Assembly: GCF_037392515.1 (NCBI RefSeq)
Contig: NC_090283.1
Location: 15,561,501 to 15,625,500 of the forward strand
Direction of reading: 5' to 3'
Origin: Haliotis asinina
Taxonomy: Eukaryota; Mollusca; Gastropoda; Lepetellida; Haliotidae
Length of the DNA: 64,000 nt
Position 1 is the first letter of the stretch. Every line of letters starts with the position of its first letter. This document shows, piece by piece, positions 28,701 through 43,700 of this stretch. The notes under the pieces were generated by a model. The model worked only from the letters and a program-made list of their open reading frames with translations. It ran no database searches and was not told the origin of the DNA. Made by a program: the position numbers and the translations under genes.

Positions 28701-31700
28701 ATCTATTATAGTCAGACAAAACGTTATTCAAAGCCCTGTTCCACTTATTACTAATATGCAAGCTGTTGCAGTGAGAATTACTTTACATGTAGCGTTTACG
28801 CTATGCTCTCTCTATATTTTGCCGTCTTCGACGTTTGCCAAAGCTGATCATCAAGCTCTATATGACCAACTCCCGAGGCCCTGTATTATAATGGGAGATG
28901 TAAATGGACACAACCCACTCTGGGGTAGTGTAACTACAAACACTAAAGGTACGTTGTTGGAGGACTTTTGTTCTGACAATGATTTATGTATTTATAATGA
29001 TGGTTCCAGCACATATTTACACCCTGGTACAGGGACATATTCTGTTCTCGACTTGTCACTCACAAATTCAGAACTCCTTAATGAATTCGAATGGTCAGTC
29101 GACGATGACCTCAGTGTAAGTGACCATTTTCCTACTATATTAAAAGCTGTAACTCCATCTGATGTTCCTTCATCATAAAGGCGGAATTTTGAAAAGGCTA
29201 ACTGGGCTTTATATGAAACACTGTGTGCTGAGAAACTTAAACCTGAACTTTTTATTGACGTTCCTGATGCTATTACATGTTTTTCTGATGAACTGAATTC
29301 CATAGCTGATGAGTGTATACCAAAGTCCTCTGCAGTTCCACATATTCGAAAACCAGGGTTCAGGGATGAATGCAAACAAGCTAGGAAGGCAAGGAAAAAA
29401 GCAGAACATTATTTCCGTCGCCATCCTATGGTGCATAATTTAAATAATTTAAATAATTTTAAATGCTAAAGCACGGTGTACATTTAAACAAAATAAACGC
29501 CAATCTTGGCACAATTATGTATCTAAAATAAATTCTAGGACACCCATGTCCAAGGTATGGAACATGGTCCAGAAAATCAAAGGTAAAGGTACTAAATCTT
29601 CTGTCCAACATCTTAAACATGGAGATCAATTACTTACTGATAAATCAGATATTGCGAATAAACTGGGCGAAGCACTCGCTAAACATTCTTCCTCTTCTAA
29701 TTACGTACCTAAATTTCAGCAATATCAAAAACAACAAGAAAAGAAAACTATTGATTTCAATTCAGATAATGGGGAAGATTATAATGAAATTTTTTCTATT
29801 CATGAGCTCCATACTGCTCTTGATCAAGCTCATGATACTGCTACAGGAGCTGATAACATACATCTTTTTAAATAACAGACAGTTCCAGGTCCGTGTGGAT
29901 TCTACCCTGTCTGATCATTACAATCAGGATCAGGGTGTTCCAAAAGGCAGTATTTTGTCTGTCACACTTTTTAGCATCAAGATCAACAGTTTATCAAAAG
30001 TTTTAAACGATTCAATTGATGGATCGTTATTTGTGGATGATTTTAATATTTCTTGTCGTGGTAAAAGTATGCATACCATTGAACGGCAATTGGAGTTGTG
30101 TTTAAACAAGATAAATAAATGGTGTCTTGAAAACGTCTTTAAATTTTCTAAATCAAAAACCAACTGCATACATTTGTGTCGTAAATATAAACCACATAAA
30201 GACCCTGATCTGTCTCTAGATGGCACGCCGATTAAAGTTGTGAAGGAAGCCAAATTCTTGGGTCTAATCTTTGACTCACACTTAACGTTTTTACCTCATA
30301 TTAAGTCCCTTAAAACCAAATGCCTGAAAGCACTTGACTTATTGAAAGTAGTTTCAAATTCTAAATGGGGAGAAGATCAAACTACCCTTCTCCGTCTATA
30401 TCGATCACTCGTACGTTCTAAACTTGATTATGTCTCCATCGTATGTGATGGAGCCTGCAAAAGCAGCCTTCAACTTCTTGATTCTGTCCACCATCAAGTC
30501 TTAAGACTTTGTCTCGGGTCTTTCAGAACTTCACCTATTGATAGTCTCTACGTTGAGGCCGATGAACCATCTCTTACTCAACGTCGTATAAAATTGTCTT
30601 TACAATACATTACTAAGTTATGTTCTAATGAATCTAACCCTGCCTATAACTGTGTGTTCAATCCGCTTTATCAGGATTTGTATAACAAAAAGTCTTCTCT
30701 TGTTCCGCCTCTTGGGCACAGAATTAAACCATTTGTTTCTTCTGCCGGTATTGAGCTGGAAATCCTAGCTCCTTTCCGTCTTATTTCTTCTCCTCCTTAG
30801 CAATTTGTTAGACCCCAAGTGGACCTAACATTAACATCATTTAAAAAATCAGAAACAAATGACTTACAATATAAACAAGAATATCATCAATTAAAAGAAA
30901 AATATAGCAATTACAAACCCTTATTTACAGATGGATCCAAGGACGGTGGCGCAGTGGCTTGTGCCACTGTCTTTGGATCCAGAACAATATCTTCTAGATT
31001 ACCAGATAATAGTTCTATTTTTACAGCAGAAGCTAACGCTATATTAACAGCTCTTAAATATATTCAAAGACACCCTAAACGTAAACAATATATAATCTAT
31101 TCCGATTCTCTTTCTTGTCTTCAGGCGATTAAAAATATTCCCTGCAAACATCCACTTTTAAAAGAAATTATTGAATTGTATAATGATCTTCCAACTGGCC
31201 AATACATTGTCTTCTGTTGGTTACCAAGCCATGTAGCCATTTCAGGTAACAAATGGCCGATCTTGCGGCCAAGGCAGCACTCAACAAATCCGTGGCACCA
31301 CTTCTTATCCCATACTCTGATTATAAAGCTAACATTAGATCTTACATCCGTGATCTGATGCAGAAGAATTGGGACACCCAGGTAGGCATCAATAAATTAC
31401 ATGAAATGAAACCTTATATTGGTTATTTCTACTTGGGTTGTCAGTCCAGATTTGAAGATGTAATCATGCGGCGATGTCGTATTGGCCATACTAGATATAC
31501 TCATTCATACCTATTGAAAGGTGAGGATCCTCTGTTTTGCATCCCTTGTGATGTGAGAACCACGGTCAAGCATATCCTGCTTGACTGTGTTGAATTCTCC
31601 ATCACAAGGGACAAATATTTCAATGTCCAAACAATTAAGGACCTCTTTAACAGCTTAAGTTCTCATTTAATTCTTGGCTTTGTAAAGGAAATTGATTTCT

Positions 31701-34700
31701 TCATTGAATTTTGATTATTATATTCTGTAGATAGCTGCATTTTAATTCATGGTAGTTTAGATTAGTAACTTGAACTGTTAGTGGCTGTACCCTCAAAGGG
31801 GGTTGAAGTACCGTAAAATTATTGTCCTCCTGAGAGGGTACGTAAGTCCCAAACCATTTCATGTACGCTTAGACTTCCACTGTTTTTAATCGTAGTATAT
31901 GTGTATTGTTTTATGTTTGGCTAGATCTGACTAAATTGCTAACAGCTGAGGGGATGATGTAAATCCAACTAGGGTCCATGCAGGTAGCAAAAGTACTGTA
32001 ATTCCCCATGGCCCCTTCAGTTGTTGGCAATCTATAGCCTGATTGTATGTAGCATTGTCCGAATAGTGATATTAGCTTTAACTTTCCACACTAGTTTTAA
32101 TCCCAAATGTGATATTCTAGTTGTTTTACTGTCCCTCGTTGACAGGTTTTTATAGTATCCTTATATTTCATTTCAATATTTAACGTTCTCGTCACGATAT
32201 GGCTGAGATATTGCCGATGTGACGTTAAATATTAATTCACTCACTGACTGAACGGCTTTGCAGATGTAAAGAGTGAAATTCATAATAGCAAAAATGCCAG
32301 TATGTCGGTGTGCAATGATCAAGTGCATTTTCCCATCGGAGGTTCATGTATTTCTTTAGATCTCAAAAGCTCGTCAAATGACTTTGAGTTGCTCTTCCTC
32401 TCTGTAACCTCTCCAACTCTCTGCTGATTTCAAACAGACACACAGACACTCTTTTAAGCAGTCCGGATGTTACTAATTAAAACCCCTTTCTCAAAATGCT
32501 TACAATCACCAGCATACATACCCTGTGAGTCTACATCATGAATTCTTGTTTACGCATGTCACGAGCAAATTCTGTACCAATTGACCATGTTGTTGAAATT
32601 GACTATTGTTCATCAAGACTAAGCGTTATCAAAATACTGACCCAAATCAGCGAAATAATCCCACTAGTGGTATCCTCTTTGCCAGTGGACCGAACTTGTT
32701 TATTTTAAGAGTAACAGGATTATAAGGCATGATCAACTGAGGTTGGTTGTTCAACAAATCCCACACGGCCATCACCAGCAGAGGGAATGATTTATACATC
32801 TCAATTTTTTGTGCCTATTTATTGTGTTTGTTTTTCATGTATAAAAATGAAATGGGATTGTGAACAGCTTTACAGTTTATATCAACACCGCTACCATACA
32901 ACATACAATACAAACTATAAATGCAGCATGTGTTGTCACATATGTATATAAATTTGAATTACAAACATGGGTACAGTTTGAAGACAAACTTATACGGAAA
33001 TGATGAATTATCTGATCTTAATAATCTATCCATCTTAAGATCTGCCTACCTCGTCACTGCTTCTTCTAGATTCGATACTAAATACGATTGAAGAATCTAC
33101 CTCCTTGTTTGTCATATGATAATCTTGTATTAGAACTTTGGTTTATTTACCTTTGTAAAGTGCATTAGAGAGGCATTACCATAAGCTTCTAGCTTGTACC
33201 ATTCGTATTCACTATTAAATATGTTTAAACCATATATATCCGTATTACATCTGACTTACCCCTTCTAAAGATTCCACACAGAGAGGTAACAAACTAATTG
33301 TATCAATATAGAGCATTTATGAGAATGTTATTGGTAAGCAAATTATTTTTGGTGTCTTGATGGTAAAATTGTGGATGTTCACCGAAGTAACCACAGACAG
33401 AGGCAAAAAACATCTCCAAGCAGAAAGGAAGACCATGACAGAGTATGGAAACATTTTTGCCCATCTTGTTGGACTTTAAAGTCAACTGAGTATGAAATGA
33501 ACTATCATTGTTGACACTGATGATGTATGATTATGTAGCACTTTATGAATTTCCTGTATTTACGCAGTTACCAAATGCAAAGCAGAGTGTACAGTTATGT
33601 AAGTTATGTTTCATGTATGAATGATAAATTAAACATTTATGTACGCCGAACATAAACAAATGATAGACCTGCACGCACGCACCATTTAAATATTCTGTAA
33701 CATACTTCTTGTAAATGATTATATAAATCTTGTTGCAAAATGATTTTGAGTATTTGCTCCAATCCACATGTACTGACAATACAACCAATTATCTATTGAC
33801 ATGTTTATGAAATTTCGTGAATACGCCAATTGCATAACACCGTTAATGAGCACCGGCATAAATGGTCTTGTGACAGGTGTTATTTGGAGAATGCTTATAG
33901 TTCCGCGAAGTAGAATGGTACAATCACCGGAATGAGCTTGGGATGATGATCTCGAACAAAGGCAAGACGTCTGTTTTAACAGGCACAAGTATTTGGTATA
34001 TAGGTCAATGCTGGCCGTACGTGTGTGAGACTTGTTTAAAATACATTTCATATTCTTCTCTCTGTAATAACACAATTCTACTCCATGCCCATAACTCCAT
34101 GGCACGGGATCAGTTTTATGACATGTAATACAAGCAGTTCAGTCAGTCAGTGGGTCTGGTACATTCTTGTTTAGTTCATGCCGTGGATTATTTTAACTTT
34201 TAATTACTTGAACAGTGAGAGGGGAGAAATGAAACAATTTTGTGCTTTTGTGGATACAACTAAAACATGCACATGCATTTTAAAACTCTTGCAGTAAAAA
34301 GAACAGTCAATATAAATTCTTCAGTCCTAGAACAAGAAGGGTGGCGATGAGTGAAGCTCTGTACAGAATTGATTTCTAGTTGGTCGCATAGGAGAGCGAC
34401 AAGAACGCACGAAACACGATCAACTTTCAGTTGATTGACATAAAGCATGAATGGACAATACAAAATATGGATTATGCCTTCAGTTTTCATGAAACATGTG
34501 TCACATGCAAGATCCATTGTGCATATCAACAGTAAGAACTCTAGCAGAACAAAAGAAATAATAAAATAGTAAATCTACAGAGTCATGGGGATTCTTGGGA
34601 AATGGCAAAATTGAAAGAAGTAGTGGTAAAATCCTTCCTAATTTTACGAAAAGTTACAAGCCTTGTAAACATCACCTTTACAACCTTTGTAAATGTTTGT

Positions 34701-37700
34701 AAATATGACATTTATATTTTGTACATTTTTGTAAATCACCATTTTTTTCTTGTGTATGTGTCTCACTAAGGTTCGTGTAATTTGTATGCTGTCAGGTTCC
34801 ACTGAGACAATGTGCTATTTTTCGGCTGTGTCCTGTTGTGATGAGAGTCAGCTTCGCCTTCTACCATGCCTTCATTCTGCCTGTAAGCCATGCCTTGATC
34901 ACCAAGCTGCACAGACGGAAGAGAACTGTATACACTGTCCTTCCTGTGGCCGAGAGTTCACCGTGGAGCAGACAATAGTAGATCATGTCAGACGCAATGA
35001 AGCTGTATATAAAGTCAACGTTGATGGTGAGATGAAATGCAGCTACACCAAAGACGATCACGACGCAAAGCCTATGATGTACTGTCACCAATGTGATTGC
35101 AAGTTATGTTCTGACTGTCATAAACTCCATGACTCCCTACGACCAAACCAAAACCACGGGGTGAGTGAGATAAACCCGGCAGAGCATATCCCTATGAATC
35201 AGAGGCTTACAGAATCTGAATGCACAGACCACCCTGACAACAAACTGCAGCTGTATGACCACACGTGTAAGAAGGCAATCTGTCTTATATGTGTGCATGG
35301 GGCCCACAAAGGTCACAAGAAAGAAGACTTGTATCTGGCATATGACATAGCGAAGGGTCGACTTCAGGAACAGATACAGAAGCAAGAACATAAACTGAGA
35401 GATATCACTTCAAGGATGGGAGATGTCACCATTCATCAAAACGAACTGACAGAGGCGCAGAGAAAGCTGAAAGAGGACCTCTTAGCAGTTTGCAAAAGTG
35501 TTGCTGCAAAGTTGCTTAATCGGCAGAGACAACTCATGGAGAAAATACAAATGAGTTTCCAAGCCCCGAACGAAATGGTTCAGGAGAAACTTGACACTTT
35601 ACGTGACGTTCGTACGTCAATAGTATCAGCGATAGACTACACCCAGAGAACACTTGAGTCTACAAGACGAGAAGAGCTCACTACTCTCACAGATATATTG
35701 CAGACGAAATGTGATGAAAATCTGAAGTGGATGCTTCCAGAAGATGACACACAAGACACGAGAATCACCCTTTCCTTTCAAGGCCAGAGAGCATTGGAGG
35801 AGCTCATAGGCACATTTGGTACTCTTGCCTCAAGTCTAAACATTGATCATATTCCAGATTCTCAGCCTACCTTACAAGGTAAATACATCACCGAAACGAT
35901 CTCCTCTCACGAAGCATGGACCAGTGTCTCACTTGACTAACTGAACAATTCCTTTTATGATTCATTCCATTTGAACAGTCTTACTAAACACATTTTGCTT
36001 GTTAATCAGCTATATTAATGTTCCACACATGCAAAGGAATACGATACTTTCAACCGATTTAATAATCATTGTGAACATTACTTGTAAGTGGACAATCAGT
36101 TATGAATTGCGTTTTACATTGGTCTAGTCTGTATTCCATTACATTTACATGATACTCATGAGGAATGGACCAGTACTAGTGAAGCGTTTGACTAATAGAA
36201 CTGAATATTTGTTTTCATGATTCATTTGTTTAAATAGTTTAACAGAAATCAAAATCCTTGTTAATCAGCTATATTGATGTTTCAAGCATGCAAAGAATTA
36301 TAACACTTTCAGCTGATTACATTGTGAATATGAGTTGTAAAGAGACGATCAATAATCAACTGGTCCGATCTGTATTCTATTTCAGATCTGATGACGATGA
36401 CAAAGAGACAACGAGAAACCATCAGGGTATGATGTCATCCCGCCGTATATGTGCGCGTGTGTGTGTGTGTGCGTGTGCGTGTGCGTGTGTGTGTGGGTGT
36501 GTGTGCAAATAGGTTGGGATGGGAGTGTCGGGTGATGATGTGCGTGTGTTCTGGTTGATGGATAGACAGCCGCATGTATGTAGCCACACACATATTGTCA
36601 TCTGTTTGATGCAAGTGTTGTTGTTCCAGATGCATGAAAAGAGGTGGCAGCAGCTTCAACAGATGATACGTCACATCATCCCAGGTACAGAGCCACACCA
36701 AGATGCAGGAAGGAAAAACTACGCAACAAATAACACAAAGACCTTTTAAACATTACAGGATATAATAACCATGAACATGTAAACGTGTTTTCTACCGACT
36801 TAATGTTACGTTATATCATGGGATTCTTCTGTAATATTAATAATCAGATCTTTGTATCAAATAGAAATAAATATTTTTGTCTGTGAACAGAACTCCAAGG
36901 ATCAAACAGCAGAATGGCGAGATCACAGGAACCTGAACAGCTGACATCAGAGGAAGTGTATCGCATTTTCATGAAAGTACGTCCAATATTCCTATGAGAA
37001 TTCTGACTTTCAACAGGTCTTCAGTGCATTCTTCTTTGTGGCAAGGGACGTCTTGGTGAATTGAGAGGTCATTCCACCATATAAATTGAGTGCATATCTT
37101 AACATGATGGTATTTAGGTTATAACTCCCATACTCCCCAAGGCATGCACACGGATACTACAGCTTTTAGTAATGTATAAATATGCATTCTCTGAAATTAA
37201 ACTACATGACATGTAAGATATTCAACTAAATGGCGTTATATACACTGTTTCAAGTATGTACTCTCTATGTTTTACACCTTTACTTTCAGCTCATCCCCGC
37301 TGAGGCATTTTCACATGGTATTACCCTGAAAGGTATGTACACTACAATTCATTTTCATTCTTCCAGTAGGGCGTGACCTGCCTTCTCTGTTCGCAAACAG
37401 CAGGTACCTTCACTGATCTTCATCAGCCCGTCCCTAACGCTTCTCTGCTACTTTGTATAGGGGCCCCAACGAAATCTCATTTTCAGCAGAAAGTATGGAC
37501 TTCTGCTGACGATAACGTTTTGAATAATAGAACTAGTTAAACGGCAAAGGTATAGACCTGAAAATCCCTCAAATTCATGAAGAAATTTGTAACTGCTGTT
37601 CGGTCAATCATAATGTTCTTTCCAAGACCTAATTACACATGGCTTTTAAACGTGTATCAGCTTAACACGAAAATAGCGTTTTTAACAACTGTATGGTTGA

Positions 37701-40700
37701 AGTGTTAAGTTGATTTAAGTTCACGATTCCAGCCTGTGCACCAAACCGTTGTTTATGGTACAACAATTATTACTGATGACCAGCATTAATTTGTAATATT
37801 ATCGTGTTGTTCTATATATATACGATAACACGGGGGAATGTAGTTTCGTGTTTATTCCTTTTTGTCTGCTGTTCCCAGAAATAAACATGAAGGGTGAGAC
37901 GTTTCCACACATTCTGTAGAATCGTGCCAATATCTCAATTGGCCCAGGCATACTACAGGAATAAGGGCAATAGATAAGCAACCGTATAAACAACAAGTGG
38001 ACAAATAGTTATAGGCGATGAATTTCCCGGGAGGTCCGAACGAAGTTCGGCAGTTGGGCGCTGGCCATGGAATAAACACGAAGCTACATCCCTCCGTGTT
38101 ATCCGATAGTATACATACATCACCCCGGCACCCCCTGGTATGAATCACATAAAATAAAAGCGGTTAAACCACATCCTACAGACGAGGTATCATGTAACAA
38201 TTACTTCATAATTTATCAATGTTCAGAAACAAATGTGCCATTGTGATGTTTAACTCTTCTTTACAGGCTATGCCACATTGCATACCATCAGGGAGGACCG
38301 CAGTATTGTTTTCATTATCTGTAAGTACATTTTGATCATCATGAGTTTTCAATGAAATACAGGCCTCTGATGGAGAGTGTGGCTTTGCTCGAAAATCAGC
38401 GTCATTAACGGCTCATCATATCGCTTCGTGTCTTTTGTTAATCCAACATATAAACCTAAAGTGTGCTTCTCACTATATATTAGGTCATTTCTTGTTTTCC
38501 CAGTATAACCGCATTTGAGGTTTTGGTTTTGGAGGACAGGTTTTACTTTTCGTTAGTAAGACTTCTTAACAGGTTTTACTTTTCCTAACTCTATATGAAC
38601 ATCAACATTTAAACAATACATGAGTGTTTGAAATCAGTTGAAAAATATTGTACACGATTAAACTCAAAAGTTTTCCCAAGCGGGATTGAAACCGTAAATC
38701 ACAGGTCTGTAGGAAAACGCTCTACCGCACGGCCACTGGGCCGACGAAGATGGTGGGGTTAAATTATCTACTTATAGTTACTGTCATTAAATTGATTTTA
38801 CGCGTGCTTCAGTTATTGTTATGTAGCTTCATTATATGATCATCTACATTGTAATAACCCATCACTGACGATATATATGTTAGTGAAAACACTTCTGCTC
38901 GGTTTTGGTAGACAGTGTAAACCCATCCGGGTCGGGATTTCCCTCTCCCTCCGGGTTTCCATTGTCTACCCAAACCTCGGAGACGTGTTTTCTCCAAGAC
39001 ATCAGACATAATTTCTTGTGAGGTACTCTTCTCGTATTTACTAATCTACATCATTGCCCAGCACCCGTGGAGATCCGAGTTTCAATTGGTCTTCAGTAAC
39101 CAATTCATGTCGTTAAAGGCAACTGACAGGTTCAGGGGCTCTCTGACCTTGTTCACATATGTAATATTCCAGTCATGTAGATCGATACTTTTACAGTTGA
39201 TCACTGGAATGTTTGGCCAAATGTTACGGTTAAACATTTGCCGAGACGAAAGATGGAAGAAATCCCTTGTGAACCAGTAAAACAGGACAAAGACAAGTTT
39301 GAAGCATTCAAATACTTTATTATTAAGCAAAGAGAACACGTTATATAAAATCACAAGTCAATTTCACAATACCGATTTCAAATACAATACAAATGACACA
39401 AAATCTAAGGCAATGGGTCACAAAATAGGTAGCAAACTCACCAAACTCTTGATATGAGAGTGAGAAACAGTTATGCAGAATGTAACACAGCGATCGGTCA
39501 CGCAGCAGCTATGTAGATCAGCGTTGACGATGCAGTTTGATAGTACTCCAGTTAATCTCTGTGACCGTCGACAACACGGCAACTAGCATTTATATATACA
39601 TTCAGTCATTTCCTGAAAGTTCCAGCACATACGATCATCGCCACTAACGTGAAATGTTCAGATAAAATCTAGAACAGTCGCCCGAAAGTCAACAAATAGA
39701 AAGCCAAGGGCAGATAACTCCAAGGTACTGCCTCAGAGGCGTGCTGCTTAAATATTTCTCTGCAGGAAAAACACTAAAACCTTAAATATTGTGATCCAAT
39801 TGCACCTACCTCAAAAACAATTAATAACAACTCCAAACACGGAAAATACACTCTCGTAACACCAAAAGCGTATATTTACAGACCGCCATAGAGCTGAAAT
39901 ATAGCTGAGTGACGCGTTAAACAAAACGCCAACAAGCTACCACCCCACACATGTGAATTTGCATCAATTATAAGAACTTTTAACCACTACTTTATTTTCG
40001 AAATGGGCACCCGTGGCAAGCCACCTCCTCTGGGTGCTGGGTAACGCTAAGAGCTCGCCGACACTCCCGTAGTGGACCCAGTGGAATATGTGGTCCGCCA
40101 ACCTGTTTACCGTGGGTTGCGGCCCTGTGTCGGCGGAGGAAGGGATCCTGGTGGTTGAGGGCAATAGGAGCTTGAAGCCGTGTTCCTGTTGCCTAACACA
40201 CCACTTTGGCCCTGACTTCGCCTAGACGGGTGGTAGAACAGGCCCGGTTCTATCAATCGGCTGGTCACGCCATGCCCTGTGCATAGTAGATGATTTTTGC
40301 ACACTCAATTACTTATTGGGTCTTGGCCATTTCGATTTTCCATTTCCAAACTATTGATATATTTAATGCCTAGAGTCCTATGCCAGAAGGCGGTGGCTCT
40401 TTGGGCCAATCTGGCAATGTTGACCTCCAAGTTCAATATGTGTCCAATCATTTGTCACGGGAAGAACCACCCTAGCAATTTATTTGGTATACAAATGTTG
40501 CTATTTGTGTTATAGTTGCCGGAGTATAGCATCCCTGTATCCCGGGTGTCGGCATCAGGGATCCGATGCTATTTGACATCGTCCTCGTTGACACTCCATG
40601 GTGGGTGGGGAGTAGGGACACTGAATGTGTGCATCCTTACCACCTTCAATCAAAGTAGGGTATTTCAATATTGGAGTGGACGTGTATGTCCCCAGCCCGC

Positions 40701-43700
40701 TTCGCTGCTTTAAATGTCAGAAGTTCGGTCATGGGGTTCGGCTGTATGTCATCGCTGTGGTGGAGAGCATGATAATACAGACTGCAACAATGAGTTCAAA
40801 TGCGCAAACTGTTCTGGACCTCATGCTGCTACATCAAAATCTTGTCCTGTTTGGCAAAATAATTAAACTTAAATTTGAAAGGAATATCTCATACTTTGAC
40901 GCAAAACAACTGTTGACAGCTGAAACCACACCTCCATTACATAAGACCTACTCTGCTGCCGTCACTCACGCTGTTATGACATCTCCTGTAAGTTGTCAGA
41001 CAGACTTGACATGGGTTAAGTCTGCAAAACCCATTACCTTATCCTCAGTTGCAAAACCATCTTCCCCAGTAACTCAATCTACATCTGGATCACAGACTGA
41101 GAGACAGCCTGAGCCCTAATCACAATCGTCTGACAAACAGACCGACAGTCAAAAAAAAAGGAAAAAATCAAATAGAAAATCAATTCCCATCACCCCTTCA
41201 TCTTCAGAAGTTCCTGTAAAAAATTCTTTTGGGCCTCTGGATATATATATATATATCACTCTGTCCTCACAGGACAGCAGGAAGGATTTACCCTCCACAC
41301 ATTCGCGTGAAAGATCACCAATTGAGCCACCATGAACCAGTCCAATCGATTGCAGAATTGTAGAGGACTAAAAAGTAAACGAGGAACAATTAGGAGATAA
41401 ACATCATGTGTTGGCCAATTTCCGGGTGTTATTGAGTATTTGAAGCACGGGAATGCATTTGGAACCGACGGCGTCATGATTTGAATGACGTCACCACTGT
41501 TGATGATTCAACAAAATCTAATACCACTTGATCATGTTTTTCAACCAATCAGATTACAGAACACAGTGACTTTTGGTTTACAATTGCTGATACAGGACTT
41601 TCAGCCATCTACCCTATGTCTCCAAGAGACACATCTTAAAAATACAGATACCTTAAATTTGAGACAGTATAGCGCTTATCACTTTTTTTCTCCTCCGGGA
41701 GATCGAGCTACTGGGGGCGCTCATCAGAGCGTAATACATAGCCCTGTCACTCTAAAAACAAACCTTCAAGCAGTTGCTGTTCGCCTGACTTTACACATTG
41801 CTTTGACATTGTGCAGTTTCTATATATCCCTCCATCTTCAATTATTTGCCAATGAGATCTTCAAAGCCTATATGATCAGCTCCCCAAACCATGTTTATTA
41901 TGGGGGACCTCAGCGGACACAATCCACAATGGGGAAGTGACCATACTAATAATAAAGGCAAAATCTTGGAGGAATTCATTTCCGATAATAACTTGTGTAT
42001 TTTCAATGATGACTCACTTATTTACATCCAGCTACGGGAAAATACTCTTCCCTGGATTTATCACTAGCTGATTCAAACTTATACAATAAATTTGAATGGC
42101 CATGATGACCTATGTGGGAGTGATCACTTCCCCACCATGCTGAAAACCATCAACCCTGGTGCTGATCCACCTGCATCAAGACGGAACTTTGCTGGGGCTG
42201 ATTGGTCATTATATCCGACACTGTGTGATGAATACTTGAAGCAAGATCTTTTTATGAACAGTGAAGATCCCATACAGTCTTTTTCGGATATACTAAATGC
42301 CATTGCTGACAAAACAATTCCTAAGTCCCTTGCAGTTCCACATGTTCGTAAATCATGGTTTACTGACGAGTGTAAACAGGCCAGAAAATGTAGGAAGAAA
42401 GCCGAAAAACATTTTCGGAAACATGCTACAGTTCATAATTTAGACAAAGTCAAAATTACTAACGCCAAGGCTAGACGTGCTTTAAAACAAGGGAAACGAC
42501 ACTCTTGGCGAAATTATGTTTCCAAAATAAATTCACACACACCAATGTCAAAGGTGTGGAATATGGTCCAAAGAATAAAGGGCAAAGGTTCCAAATCTAC
42601 TGTGCATCATCTGAAGGACGGGGATACCATATTAACTAATAGAACTGACATAGCAAATAAACTTTGCACAACTTTAGGCAAAAATTCATCTTCATCAAAT
42701 TATGTCCCTGAGTTCGAAAAGTATCAGAAACAACAGGAAAAGAAAACAATCAATTTTAACTCAGACAATGGTGAAGATTATAACGAATTATTTTCGTTGC
42801 ATGAGCTCCATATCGCGCTTGAGCAAGCTCATGATACAGCTACAGGAACCGATAATATTCACTATCAGCTCCTAAAGCATTTGCCTGAATCATGTTTAGA
42901 AATCCTTTAAGGAATTTTTTATCAAATATGGACGTCAGGGAATTTCCCAACTTCATGGCATAATACCAGTGTTGTCCCTATTCCAAAGCCTGACCGGGAT
43001 CATACTGATCCGTCTAATTACAGCCCAATATCTCTAACGAGTTGCGTCTGTAAAACCATGGAACGTATGGTGAATAATAGATTAACTTGGTATCTTGAAA
43101 CCAATAACATCATAACAAATATTCAATGTGGTTTCAGTAAAAATCGTAGTACCATTGATCACTTGGTACGTTTAGAATCCTTTGCTAAAAATGCTATAGT
43201 TAATAAACAACATGCTGTATCAATTTTCTTTGATCTTGAGAAAGCTTATGATACGACCTGGAAGCATGGTATTTTACAGGATTTACATAATTTTGGTTTG
43301 AGAGGCCGTTTGCCTCTCTTCACAGTTTTTAAAAGACAGACAATTTCAAGTCCGAGTGGGTTCTACCCTGTCTGATCATTATAATCATAATTTCCCGTCG
43401 TGGTAAAATATTCATACTATTGAGAGGCAACTGCAGTTGTGCTTAAATAAAATTAATAAATGGTGTCTTGAGAACGGTTTCAAATTTTCTAAATCGAAAA
43501 CTAATTGTATACACTTCTGTAGACGATATAAACCACATAAAGCCCCTGAACTGTTTCTAAATGGCACTGCTATTAAAGTTGTTAAAGAGGCCAAGTTCTT
43601 GGGACTGATTTTTGACTCACATTGAACGTTTCTTCCCCATATCAAATCCCTTAAGACTAAATGCCTGAAGGCACTTGACTTGTTGAAAGTCATTTCTAAT

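Larger units (their letters stand above)
24278..32247 (+). mobile_element. LINE copy B (I-group), interrupted by a Crypton-bearing block
   Basis: A 13-bp direct repeat ctgaacggctttg at 24265-24277 and 32248-32260 defines the element. Its first 50 bp (aacccgtggc ... gggtgctgggtaacgctaag) match the 5' end of copy C. The match then breaks at 24328 and resumes at 26668 (taagagctcgccgacac), so 24329-26667 is a secondary insertion. Without it the LINE is about 5.6 kb, like copy C. ORF1 and ORF2 are frameshifted, and ORF2 has lost its N-terminal RT half. Confidence 0.88.
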
